This document shows positions 10,733 through 20,104 of a DNA stretch of 64,000 nt, piece by piece. This DNA comes from Diphasiastrum complanatum (lineage: Eukaryota > Streptophyta > Lycopodiopsida > Lycopodiales > Lycopodiaceae): contig CM055092.1 in the NCBI GenBank assembly GCA_029204225.1, forward strand, positions 14,496,059 through 14,560,058, written 5' to 3'. The position numbers were made by a program, and so were the translations under genes. Under the pieces are notes generated by a model, which ran no database searches, was not told the origin of the DNA, and saw only the letters and a program-made list of their open reading frames with translations. Within the stretch, counting starts at the first letter, position 1. Each line of letters begins with the position of its first letter.

Positions 10733-11059
10733 CTGAGAAAACTCTAATAGTAGTACATGGACTCATTGTTTACTACTATGGAATGGGTCGGGCATGGGCC
10801 ATTTTGCCCGATAAGGATTTCCAAAAATTTTGGACCCAGAGTAACGCAACAATATTCTTGTGCTCTTTGTTCACTTTTAGATTTCAAAGTCATGTTCATA
10901 AGCTATTTTCAAAACCTTGTTTTGAGTTCAATGGATTTGAGACCTCATTTGGGTGATTTACGATGTGATATGACAATTCAGTTTGCAGCCTTGTTGGGGT
11001 GTTTTCCTATGTATGGTAAGATATAAAGAGAAAGAAAACATAGAGACTTAGATTTTGTT

Positions 11060-11098
11060 TGTGTGTGTGTGTGTGTGTGTGCACGTGCGTGTGTGTGC
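11060..11098 (+). repeat. (GT)n microsatellite with CG interruptions
   Basis: GT repeat followed by GCACGTGCGTGTGTGTGC, all alternating purine-pyrimidine. Confidence 0.95.
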
Positions 11099-11946
11099 TA
11101 GAATGTTAACATGTCAAATTCAATGTAAAATCTATTTTTACAAAATAAATTACGACAAGAGAGAGAGAGAGAGAGAGAGTAAATGATGATAAAAAGGAGA
11201 GAGAGAAAGATGTGTGTGTGTGTAAAAGAAATTTGTAAGAATATTAGATTTGTTACAATGTTAGAATGTTAAAAATGCAAAAGAATAGAATGTTAGAAAT
11301 GTAAAAGAAAAGAATAGATTGTTAAGATAAAATAAAAGATGAACACCCAATGGGAAATATGACCATGAAAAGAAAATTAAATCGGGACCCATGAGAAATT
11401 CTACAGTTGCCGGAGCAACCACCCAAACTCAAGGAGTGCTCAACGAAGACTTTTTGAAGGGGCTAGTCGATAATTTTTATTGACTACAGACCTAATGAGC
11501 TTGGAAAATTTCATGGGCACAAATCAAAAGGACCAACATTAAAATTATGGTACACAAATTACGTTCAAAATTGGGCAAAGGTTAAAAAAAAAAGCAGATT
11601 GCAGGGCAAAGTTGGTGGATTTCCCAAATCTAGAGGTGGATTTGAGAGGCCATAAATTCTATGTGGACTTGGAGGTGTTTCTAGCTCAAATCTTGTAGTT
11701 TCAAGTATAGAGTTTGGATTTTTGTGATCTTAAAATCAATTTAGGTCAAAATACTTGTAGATGGCAGATTTTTGAAATCACTTACTGGAATGTGGAGACA
11801 AAAATTGCTTGTGATTGGTGGATGCTACATTCTATTAGATGCGATATCTAGATTCTAGCTTTTGCATGTAGATTTTGCTTGATTCAATATATTTTTGGAG
11901 AAACCCTAAATTTGATAGGATCTCTTGACTTTAATAGTTGCTGGAA

Positions 11947-12961
11947 TTTTTCAAGAGTGTGTTTCAATCTTAGGCGTTGGCAAAAGTTCATCATATTGTG
12001 TTTAGATTTATTGTGATCAAGAAATCAAGATTCTATGTGCTAGAATTTGCTAGAAAGAGAAAAAGGAGAGGCTAGATTGTTTCCATATCTTTGTGATTTC
12101 TTCTTGAGTTTCATTTGTTGATTTTCAAGGGAGTTCTTAGTGCATTGGAACATGTTCAAAGAGAATATCATATCATTGCAACATGACAACCTCAAGTGGC
12201 TTCATGTTGGAAGGCAATGATAGGCTTACCACAGCAAATTATTCTACTCGGAAGGTGAGGATGGATCTTCGATTGAGATGAATGATTTGATGGATATTAT
12301 TGTAGGTGTGGAGAGGAGACCCTTGGCACCTCAAGAACAATTGAGGTATTACAAGAGAGCAAAGAAAACTTTACATGTGATCAAGATGAATGTGACTAAT
12401 GAACTTCTCAAGGAAGTTGGTAAGTGCACAACATCAAGTGAGGCTTGGGAATCTTTAAGTTGATGGACTTTTTCAAGAGTGTGTTTCAATCTTAGGTGTT
12501 GGAGAAAGTATCATATTGTGTTTAGATCTATTGTGATCAAGAAATCAAGATTCTATGTGCTAGAATTTGCTAGAAAGAGAAAAAGGAGAGGCTAGATTGT
12601 TTCCATATCTTTGTGATTTCTTCTTGAGTTTCATTTGTTGATTTTCAAGGGAGTGCTTAGTGCATTGGAATGGGTTCAAAGAGAATATCAGATCATTTGC
12701 AACATGGCAACCTCAAGTGGCTTCATGTTGGAAGGCAATCATAGGCTTACCTCAACAAATTATTCTACTCGGAAGGTGAAAATGGAATCTTTGATTGAGA
12801 TGAATGATTTGATGGATATTGTTGTAGGTGTGGAGGAGAGACCTTTGGCACCTCAAGAACAATTGAGGTATGACAAGAGAGCAAAGAAAGATGTGACTAA
12901 TGAACTTCTCAAAGAAGTTGGTAAGTGCACAACATCAAGTGAGGCTTGGAAATCTTTGAAG
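11947..12961 (+). repeat. Tandem duplication of Copia leader and gag start
   Basis: Unit 1 (11,947-12,466) and unit 2 (12,469-about 12,961) share the order TTTTTCAAGAGTGTG, AAGAAATCAAGATTC, GGAGAGGCTAGATTG, then the gag start, with a constant offset of about 520-522 bp. Unit 1 has a frameshift after KVRM. Unit 2 stays open longer. Confidence 0.9.
12183..12466 (+). pseudogene. Copia gag, first duplicated copy
   Basis: ATG at 12,183 starts MTTSSGFMLEGNDRLTT and is frameshifted at about 12,262. Frame resumes as EMNDLMDIIVGVERRPLAPQ to CTTSSEAWESL, matching the UBN2/DUF4219-type N-terminal gag of Copia elements. It ends at the duplication junction. Confidence 0.8.
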
Positions 12962-13342
12962 AAGGTTTATGAGTCCAAGTCTACATCTAGGGTCCTAACC
13001 CTAAGCTTTGAGTGATGAAGGATGTGGAGCTTGTTCAAGTTGTTCTTAATGGCTTGTTAGATGATCATGCTAATTTGGTGCAAGGTTTTTCTATTTAAAA
13101 GACATTGCCAAGTATGGTGGATTTGCAAGAGATTTTGGTGAATGAGGAGTTTAGGCTTCTATCAAGAGGAAATGCATCTTCTACATCTCAAGTTGGAGAG
13201 GAGGAAGCAATGTTCATCAAAGGCAAGTCTAAGGGCAAAGGCAACATCAAGTGGTCAAAGGACAAGATCAAGATGAGCCTTCTACTTTTGTTGGCAAGAA
13301 TAAAGAAGATCCAAGTTAAAATGCTTTATTGTGGAGTCAAAG
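12704..13342 (+). pseudogene. Copia gag, second copy, split in the zinc knuckle
   Basis: Starts MATSSGFMLEGNHRLTS at 12,704 and continues with EMNDLMDIVVGVEERPLAPQ, CTTSSEAWKSLKKVYESK and SRVLTL. A stop at about 13,012 and an in-frame TAA near 13,096 break it. A Lys-rich segment (IKGKSKGKGNIKW) precedes the zinc knuckle, of which only YCGVK remains before the inserted LTR element. The rest (GHFASDCFKKKR) lies at 17,966 onward. Same family as the minus-strand element at 29,208-32,352. Confidence 0.88.
13338..13342 (+). repeat. Target-site duplication, left copy
   Basis: CAAAG directly before the 5' LTR, repeated exactly at 17,961-17,965 after the 3' LTR. Confidence 0.9.
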
Positions 13343-13895
13343 TGTCATGTACTACTAGTACATCAGCGCTTCTCAACGCATTAGAATATCCATTGTAAGC
13401 TTTGTATGCCCAAAAGGAGCTATTAGCCTATAGAACAAGACGGTTCTCTCTTTAGGCCTTCCAAAGTAATTAATAAGGATAATAGGCCAACAAGGGCCCA
13501 CATACATTTAATAAGAATTCACAAAGGCTAAATATCTTTAAGATAGTTATGTTTAGTTAATTTATGGGACTTGTCTATAAGTAGGCAAGAGACATCACTT
13601 TTGAAATCTTTGGCTCATTTGCAATTGAGAGAACTAGGAGCTCCATCTTCTCTTCCTCCTTTGTGAATGTGAGCCTTGGGATCTTGATCTTGCTAGGTCT
13701 CATGTGCCCCATCACATGAATTAATGTACTCCTCACCCTCTATTATGGAATCCATCTCCTCTTGAGCTTCACTTTGATATGAGCTTGTGGTAGCTTGTGG
13801 TTATTCTTCATCTTTGGTTTTCTTCAACATAGGTGTGGTGGTTGCCTCCTTGTTCTAGCTTGCTTGGCTTGGATTGAGAGGTATGGCACATGGCA
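13343..13895 (+). repeat. 5' LTR of nested element (553 bp)
   Basis: Starts TGTCATGTACTACTAG and ends CACATGGCA. Compared with the 3' LTR it has an extra block of about 138 bases between GAGAACT and TTTGATATGAGC. Confidence 0.92.
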
Positions 13896-13899
13896 TTTG

Positions 13900-13911
13900 T
13901 GGTATCAGAGC
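13900..13911 (+). promoter_or_regulatory. Primer-binding site, initiator tRNA-Met type
   Basis: TGGTATCAGAGC, complementary to the 3' end of plant initiator tRNA-Met, four bases after the 5' LTR. Confidence 0.88.
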
Positions 13912-15156
13912 TTAAGATCCAGTAATCATTTGATTCAACATGAATCTCATTTCAGTTGAAGAGTTTATTGCTTTTGTAGCTTTCTTTTTGCTAATTTCTA
14001 ACTTTTGAATTTTCAGGCCTGTTCAGACATTTTTAGCATATAAATTCATTTCTTTATTTCTAGTTTGATTCCATAGACTACTAGACTTTGTTTTAGATTT
14101 CACTTGCACCAATTTGCAAGCAATTTGGATAAGGGATGCAAAAGTTATTGCAATTTTTCCAAAAACTGTCAAAATAGGTGATTACAAATTCATTTTTCCT
14201 TTGTTTGAATTTTTCAGATTTGATTTTAGTCTTTCATCCTAGTTTCTTTACACAGGATTTTAGAATATTGTCTTAGCTTTAATTTAATCCATATGGGAGG
14301 TCATTTGGATTAGTATCTAAAAAGTTATGACAAATCTTGATTTGTAGCTCTAGTTTTACTAATTTTCTTTATTCAAAATTTTCATACTTGTTCTGTTGTA
14401 AATTCGACCTACCAAATCACATTCAATCATTGATCTGATCCTATAGCTTGATAGAACTTGTTTTTAGCTTTTCAAAGGTACCAAGTTTATGTGATTTGGA
14501 TCAATATTGAGAGAGTTATGATAAAATTAGTGTAGCTGGGTCAGATTTGCTAGAATTTTGGAAATTTTCCTTTGTATTTTTGGGTGAGAGAGAAGCAATT
14601 CAAAATTTCAATTTTGAAGTTTCTTTTTGTTGTAATTTTTTTTCAGTTTCTTTATTTTGAAAGGTCCGTAAGTCTTTTTACGTCATTTTTTTTCAAAAAA
14701 AAAAAAAAAAAAAATTTGCAATATCGCTTTCGAGCACGGGTGGACTATTCAAAAAGTTCGGCTATCCTATTTGCGCTTGAAACCGATACCCGGGAAAAAA
14801 AAAAAAAAAAAAAGCTTTTTTTTTTTTTCTTTTCTTCTCCAATATCGATTTTGAGCACGTTTGCTTTTGTGCACTTATTCTAATAGTCTATTTGCGCTTG
14901 AATTCGATATCAGGTATACGAAACTCAGAGATTCTCCTTGTCCACTTTCTATTTCTATTTGACCTTGGATTTTGATGCTGTAAAAAGCAAAAGTGCTCAG
15001 TTTTATATAAACTACAATTTTTTATCATTTTATTTTCACTCATCATAGAACTCTGAGTTTTAAGTGGGTGGAGAAAAGAGCATTTAAGTAATTTATCAAA
15101 GTCTATTGCACATAAACTTCAGCTCAGTATACCTACAAGTTCTTCAATTGTCAAGA
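13912..15156 (+). other. Long untranslated leader of nested element
   Basis: About 1.2 kb, AT-rich. It contains three diverged copies of a roughly 180-base unit marked by ATTTGGAT near 14,132, 14,308 and 14,497, each followed by an AGTTAT(G/T) word, then two poly-A runs and two pairs of inverted motifs (see separate entry). Confidence 0.6.
14720..14911 (+). other. Two inverted motif pairs in the leader
   Basis: Pair 1: ATATCGCTTTCGAGCACG at about 14,722-14,739 against TTTGCGCTTGAAACCGATAC at about 14,769-14,788. Pair 2: ATATCGATTTTGAGCACG at about 14,842-14,859 against GCGCTTGAATTCGATATC at about 14,894-14,911. Each pair could form an imperfect hairpin with a loop of about 30-35 bases. The same design recurs three times at 198-920. 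Confidence 0.6.
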
Positions 15157-15492
15157 TGGATGTGGATTCCAATTTTGAGTACATAGATGATGGTGACTCT
15201 GAATACGAAGATTAATCTAACTATGAATTTGAAGATCAGTATTATGAGTATAGCGATGATGAATCCAATCATTGCGACGAATCCAATCAGTGCGAACAAG
15301 TGTCATATGGAGACTATCTGGAACATAATGAAACACATTTTGATGATTATAATGATCAACAAGCTTACCAGATCAGTCAACATAGACCCATGTAGTGGTG
15401 TTTATAGTAGTGATAGTGACAATGAGCAGCTATATGGACGTCAATTAGAACGTTGCCATTACCAACATTCTCATGTGGACCAATCTTCCTAG
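15157..15492 (+). pseudogene. Acidic N-terminal gag-region ORF
   Basis: ATG at 15,157 begins MDVDSNFEYIDDGDSEYED, then a stop; the frame continues with a very acidic Asp/Glu/Tyr-rich stretch (YYEYSDDESNHCDESNQ). Such acidic leaders precede the gag domain in some plant Gypsy elements. Broken by a stop at about 15,214 and another before the gag domain. Confidence 0.5.
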
Positions 15493-15495
15493 GCT

Positions 15496-15957
15496 ATGGT
15501 GAAAATAACGATGGTGCAGAGACAATATGTCTTTCACAAGTTTGATGGTAGAATTGCTCACATGGATGTGAAAACATGGTTGGACAACTTTGACAGGTAT
15601 TTTCAGTCACATCCACATAGCGACCATGACAAGTTTCAATTTGCAGGAACATACCTTGATGGATCTACATATGTTTGGTGGCGATATTGGATACAGTGTG
15701 AAGAACCTCATGTTACCACTGATAAATGGCCAACCGTTGTACAAAAGTGCATCGAAGAATTTGAATGTACAAACGGCCAAGTATGGCATTCTATCCAACA
15801 GATGTCTATTGTGGAGAGTTATTTTAATGACTTCAATCAGATAATGGACAGATATGGTTATTTAGTGGAGGAATTTAATACAATGCACTTTGTTTTAGGC
15901 TTAAAGCCTGAGATAAAAGCTTGTTTATCTAAGGATATATATCAGGAGATTGGATAA
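15496..15957 (+). CDS. Retrotransposon gag domain of nested element
   Basis: 153 codons, intact. The fold signature of the Retrotrans_gag family is visible: FDGRIAHMDVKTWLDNFDRYF, FAGTYLDGSTYVWWRYW, then EEFECTNGQVWHSIQQMSIVESYFNDFNQIMDRYG and MHFVLGLKPEIKACL. It would form the particle shell. The next ORF begins with an ATG overlapping its stop region (15,957), suggesting close coupling. No zinc knuckle was found downstream, which is unusual. Confidence 0.8.
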   Translation: MVKITMVQRQYVFHKFDGRIAHMDVKTWLDNFDRYFQSHPHSDHDKFQFAGTYLDGSTYVWWRYWIQCEEPHVTTDKWPTVVQKCIEEFECTNGQVWHSIQQMSIVESYFNDFNQIMDRYGYLVEEFNTMHFVLGLKPEIKACLSKDIYQEIG

Positions 15958-16355
15958 TGTCATTATCTGATATAAGATCACATGCTCACACTATAGAAAA
16001 TGAACTGAACAAGGGTCAACGTGAAGTTGTGACAGAATACTTCACACCACTAGAGCACACTTTGGAGATACGCGGGATATTAAGTATCAACAAAATGATA
16101 GGGCAAGTACAAAAGCTGATCGATCAGGACAAAGCACCTAAGGTTCAATTGGAAAAAATTATTAATCTAGGAATCCAGAAAAATGATAGGCCAAATGATT
16201 GTGGATATTCAATACCCTTAGAAGGTGAATTGGAAGTACAAAACAATGATAAAGTTAATTCCTCATCAACATCATCAGTGAATGAACTGGAAGTGCAACA
16301 TGATGAAGAAGAAGAACTATTGACAATGGAAAAGCTTGTTCAGCAAATAGACTAG
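15957..16355 (+). CDS. Unrecognised ORF following gag
   Basis: 132 codons, begins one base from the end of the gag ORF. The first ~45 residues (MSLSDIRSHAHTIENELNKG) could continue the gag C-terminus after a frame change. The rest is Glu/Asp/Asn-rich with an ELEVQ repeat (GELEVQNND and NELEVQHDEEEE). No zinc knuckle or protease. Function unknown. Confidence 0.4.
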   Translation: MSLSDIRSHAHTIENELNKGQREVVTEYFTPLEHTLEIRGILSINKMIGQVQKLIDQDKAPKVQLEKIINLGIQKNDRPNDCGYSIPLEGELEVQNNDKVNSSSTSSVNELEVQHDEEEELLTMEKLVQQID

Positions 16356-16385
16356 CCGACTTCGTCATTAGTTTTTGATTTTCCA

Positions 16386-17248
16386 TTGAATTCACAAAAA
16401 ATGGCTGATCAACATTTATGCAGTGTTATGGAGTGTACGCAAGATCAACAACATAAATGTAATTTCCAATTTGAACCAAGAGCACAATGTCAATGCAAGG
16501 ACATCGAAAATCAGCTGAGGACAACAAACACGATGCAAAGGATTATGAGGACAATATTTTTGTTTTCCATATTGATCTTCAATTGAGCAATATAAAGGCC
16601 AATTCAGGCAATGAAGTTGTCAATGAGGCAAATTGAGATCACAAGAATTGTTGCATCACGTTCAACCAGAAGACTTGTCTAAGACTTCTTGTGAAATGGA
16701 ATTAATAGACAAGGATACAATTGATCTATATGAATGTTTCACATTCAGTATAGAGTGCACAACAGAATGTGTTGAAACTTGTATTATACAAGCTGGAAAT
16801 TGTTTAAGCTATGATATGGGACAAACAATCAAAGATCCATTATGTCATAGTTTCCAATTTGTGGCTCAAAATATTGGAGATAATTAATATTTTTGAACAT
16901 GATGATGTAATCTATGAAAGATTTTTCGTAGAGACTTGGAGTGAAAGAGATATCATCACTCTTTGCCAACACCTCATTCACTCTATCTTGTTGGAAATGA
17001 ATATTCACTTTGAATATCATTTGTCATCTTCAAAATTGAACAGTCCAATTTCACTGGTTTCTATATTGGTAATTGATCATGCCAATAAATCCTTCATGCA
17101 GGATCTTCACAATTCATATGCAAGGCTTATGGTTATCATTGAAGCATTTGGATTGAACAACAAAGTAACTATCAAACAACATGACAAAATCTTCAGGCCA
17201 ACACAGCCAAATGCAATGTTAAAACATGATCCTAAAGAAATTGGATAG
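16386..17248 (+). pseudogene. Unrecognised coding remnant in place of pol
   Basis: Three open stretches in changing frames (16,386-16,586; 16,633-16,887; 16,811-17,248). The last, 145 codons, reads WSERDIITLCQHLIHSIL, SLVSILVIDHANKSFMQDL, VIIEAFGLNNKVTIKQHD. None shows RT, integrase or protease motifs. By position this is where pol should be. It may be a captured sequence or degraded accessory ORF. Confidence 0.35.
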
Positions 17249-17533
17249 ATCATCCAACTTGTTATGATGTCGAGGAAGCAGACAAAAGAGGATATTGTGA
17301 TTTGGTTGTCAAAAAGCAATATGGTGTTTCATGAACCTCTTCTTCGGCCATCATTTTCTCCTTAATAGAAAAGTTAGTTGCAGATTAAAGCTACTAGATG
17401 GATTTTATTCAAACAGCCTTGGATCTACAACTATCAAACAAGTTGCTGGACATGACATTTTCTTCAAGACTACTTAAATGGAGCATTCAAATTCATTGAA
17501 TGAGCGTCTTCATTTTTTAGGACAAAAATGTTT

Positions 17534-17545
17534 AAGTAGGGGGAG
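17534..17545 (+). promoter_or_regulatory. Polypurine tract of nested element
   Basis: AAGTAGGGGGAG immediately before the TGTCATG of the 3' LTR. Confidence 0.85.
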
Positions 17546-17960
17546 TGTCATGTACTGCTAGTACATCAGCGCTTATCAATGCATTAGAATATCCATTGTA
17601 AGCTTTGTAGGCCCAAAGGAGCTATTAGCCTATAGAACAAGGCGGTTCCCTCTTTAGGCCTTCCAAAGTAATTAAGAAGGATAATAGGCCAACAAGGGCC
17701 CAAATACATTTAATAAGACTTAACAAAGGCTAACTATCATTAAGATAGTTGTGTTAGTTAAGTTAGGGGACTTGTCTATAAGTAGGCAAGAGACCTCACT
17801 TTTGGAATCTTTTGGCTCATTTGCAATTGAGAGAACTTTGATATGAGCTTTGTGGTAGCTTGTGGTTATTCTTCATCTTTGGTTCTCTTCAACATAGGTG
17901 TGGTGGTTGCCTCCTTGTTCTAGCTTGCTTGGCTTGGATTGAGAGGTATGGCACATGACA
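17546..17960 (+). repeat. 3' LTR of nested element (415 bp)
   Basis: Starts TGTCATGTACTGCTAG, ends CACATGACA. Lacks the 138-base block present in the 5' LTR; the remaining sequence is nearly identical by eye. Confidence 0.92.
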
Positions 17961-17965
17961 CAAAG
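17961..17965 (+). repeat. Target-site duplication, right copy
   Basis: CAAAG, exact repeat of 13,338-13,342. Confidence 0.9.
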
Positions 17966-18592
17966 GGCATTTTGCAAGTGATTGCTTCAAGAAAAAGAGA
18001 GATCAAGATGAGAAGCATGGCAATTTCACTTTTGATGAGGATGGTGTTGGTGATCAAAACTTAAATCATGATGCTTTTTTATGTCTTCTTGTTCGCTAAC
18101 CAATGATGAAGATATTGATCCATGGTGGATTGATAGTGGAGCAAGCTTTCATATGACATGTCACAAAGAGTACTTTACTTCGTTGGTGTCTTATGAAGGA
18201 GAGAATAAGGTCATCAACATGGCCAATGATGGTAAAGTTGTTATCAAGGGCATTGGTACTATTCCTATTTTTCTCTCATCTACAAAGAGGAATGTAAGCT
18301 TGAAGAATGTTTTGTTCATACCTTCCATTACTAAGAACATGCTTAGTGTGTGTCAAATGGTTGACAAAGGGCTCGAAGTGGAATTTGTTGGTGACTCTTG
18401 CTTGATGAAAATGAATGGAGTCTTGATTGCTCAAGGCAAGAGACAAGGTGAGCTCTACAAACTTGATGGATTTGTTGTTTCTGACCATGGTGGTGAGAAG
18501 GCAAAGAACCAAGTTGGTGAGCTCTGTTCAATGTCAAAGTCACAAAGGTTGTCTTATTCTAGATCTAGCTCAAGATATAAGATTCCTAACTA
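17966..18592 (+). pseudogene. Copia zinc knuckle remainder and protease
   Basis: Resumes the interrupted gag with GHFASDCFKKKRDQDEKHG, then reads into an aspartic protease: DPWWIDSGASFHMTCHKEYF (catalytic DSG), GIGTIPIFLSS, LKNVLFIPSITKNMLSV and LEVEFVGDSCLM. Immediately after ELYKLDGFVV an internal deletion joins to CSMSKSQRLSYSRSSSR, which in the related minus-strand copy (30,487-31,527) lies about 80 residues further on. The GAG-pre-integrase domain is therefore gone. Confidence 0.87.
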
Positions 18593-18924
18593 AATCGGAA
18601 TACATAGCTGCCACAAATGCTACTAAGGAGGCGATTTGGCTGAGGAATCTACTAGCAGATATCGACCTTGCTCATCTATAACTAACAACCATATATTGTG
18701 ATAATCAAAGCACAATCGCACTATCTCTAAATCCGAGGTTTTACTTTGGAAATAAGCATATCGAAATCAGGTATCACTACCTCAGAGAAAAAGTGCAAGG
18801 CAAGGAAGTATCATTGGTTTACTAGTATGGCAGCAGATTACTTTACCAAAGCATTATCCAAGGATCATCACATCAGATTTAACAACATTCTAAATCTAAA
18901 GATTGAAGTTTTTCATGATCCACA
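18593..18924 (+). pseudogene. Copia RNase H C-terminal part
   Basis: Reads SEYIAATNATKEAIWLRNLLADI, IYCDNQSTIALS, NKHIEIRYHYLREKVQGKEVS and, after a frame change, ADYFTKALSKDHHIRF. These are the standard end motifs of Copia pol. It abuts the protease fragment at about 18,592, so integrase and RT have been lost or this is the tail of a second element. Confidence 0.85.
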
Positions 18925-18935
18925 TTAAGGGAGAG
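18925..18935 (+). promoter_or_regulatory. Polypurine tract
   Basis: TTAAGGGAGAG just before TGTTGGATTTTC, the start of a Copia 3' LTR. Confidence 0.75.
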
Positions 18936-19380
18936 TGTTGGATTTTCTTGCTCAGGTCCAAATCCATTTTGTAATGAGCATCCTAAAATCTGTATATACT
19001 TATACTACAAACACAAAAAAAACTCAAAGTTTTATTCAGAAGATTGAAATCCAAATTCAGACCTATTCGACATTGGATCGCGACTCCTTCGACATCGACT
19101 ACTTCGACTAACTCGACTCTCTCAACTCTCAACTTACTCGATTTACGCGACTCTTGACTTACTTGACTCCCGACTTACTCGACTACATCTACTCCCTCGT
19201 CAATTATTCCGTACAAAATCAAGTCAGATCCCTAAAGTTTGATACAGGGAAAATTGGATACATGTATTGTCAGTCGATTCCAACCCAGAGAAGAAAGACG
19301 TTGACAGTCCACCTACTTGTACATAGATTTACTATTTACAAGGATGGCTATCTATTATAGGACAACTCTAGTAGATTAAG
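18936..19380 (+). repeat. Copia 3' LTR, right end unclear
   Basis: Starts TGTTGGATTTTC after the polypurine tract. It contains a TCGACT-rich minisatellite-like stretch at 19,066-19,200. No second copy in the window to fix the right boundary, so the end given is a guess. Confidence 0.5.
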
Positions 19381-19834
19381 TAGATTCAAACTTATACTCT
19401 CAAGTACTGATCACTGAACTGCAATCATCAACAAGCCAAATGAATCTAGAATAAAGTCTGCACTTTTAGCAGTCAATGACAAGCCAAAAATCTGATTCCC
19501 TTCCTAGTCTAACTATTTTCCCAGACAAAAGGTAGAATCCATCTAGCAACTATCAAGCGTCTGAAGCTCTACAATTTAGTGCACTGCTTCACGCTTTTGT
19601 ACTCTATTTTTTATTTATCAAAGAGTGAAATTTTGTCCACACACAATTGTTTTTGTTCATTTGTCCATTATTATAGACTGTATACATCTTGATTCTTGCT
19701 GCTACGCTAACACACTTCTGATCCACAACTGTCCGTTGTAAGTTTCCGCTGCTAGTATGTCAATCCAGATTTTGATTCTGGACCTCCATCTCTGACTCGA
19801 TTCTGATTTAGGTTGAGATACTAATTTCCGACAC

Positions 19835-20083
19835 TAGTCCCTCTTCCCACCACTTCACAATCCCTCTTAATCAAGCAAGCATCTTTTCCAAAGTGTACTT
19901 GAAAACCATTATCAAGCATTTTACCAACACTAATGAAATTCATGGTGAGATTAGGCACAAAAAGTACATCATTAAGAGTCATAGTGGATCCAGCACCAAT
20001 TGGTACACTGCCAATTCCTTCTATCTTGCATTCACCATCAATAGGAAAGAAGTTGAACTTTCTAGCTCCATCGTAAGGTGCAA
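19835..20083 (-). pseudogene. Copia protease fragment
   Basis: One open minus-strand frame reads GECKIEGIGSVPIGAGSTM, LNDVLFVPNLTMNFISVGKM and FQVHFGKDACLIKRD, the C-terminal half of a Copia aspartic protease. The catalytic DSG/DTG part is not preserved. Strand and sequence differ from the element at 17,966. Confidence 0.8.
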
Positions 20084-20104
20084 GATGAGTGGAATGTCAT
20101 GATT

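Larger units (their letters stand above)
9780..11946. other. Intergenic region with microsatellites
   Basis: Upstream flank of the F-box gene. No gene supported. It holds GA and GT repeats (listed separately), a smaller GA run at 11,157-11,180, and short AATGTTAGAAATG-type repeats at about 11,250-11,310. From about 11,800 the sequence grades into the leader of the Copia element. Confidence 0.5.
13343..17960 (+). mobile_element. Complete LTR element with gag-like domain but no visible pol (TR-GAG type)
   Basis: Bounded by LTRs of the same family (13,343-13,895 and 17,546-17,960), flanked by CAAAG duplications, with a primer-binding site after the 5' LTR and a polypurine tract before the 3' LTR. 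The 3.65-kb interior has a long untranslated leader, an acidic ORF, a retrotransposon gag domain and several unrecognised ORFs. I see no protease, RT, RNase H or integrase motif, so it would have to be mobilised by another element. It sits inside the Copia gag zinc knuckle. Confidence 0.88.

Noticed and set aside
14572-14883. 103-codon ORF
   Set aside because: Built from poly-A/poly-T runs (Lys and Phe tracts) in the untranslated leader.
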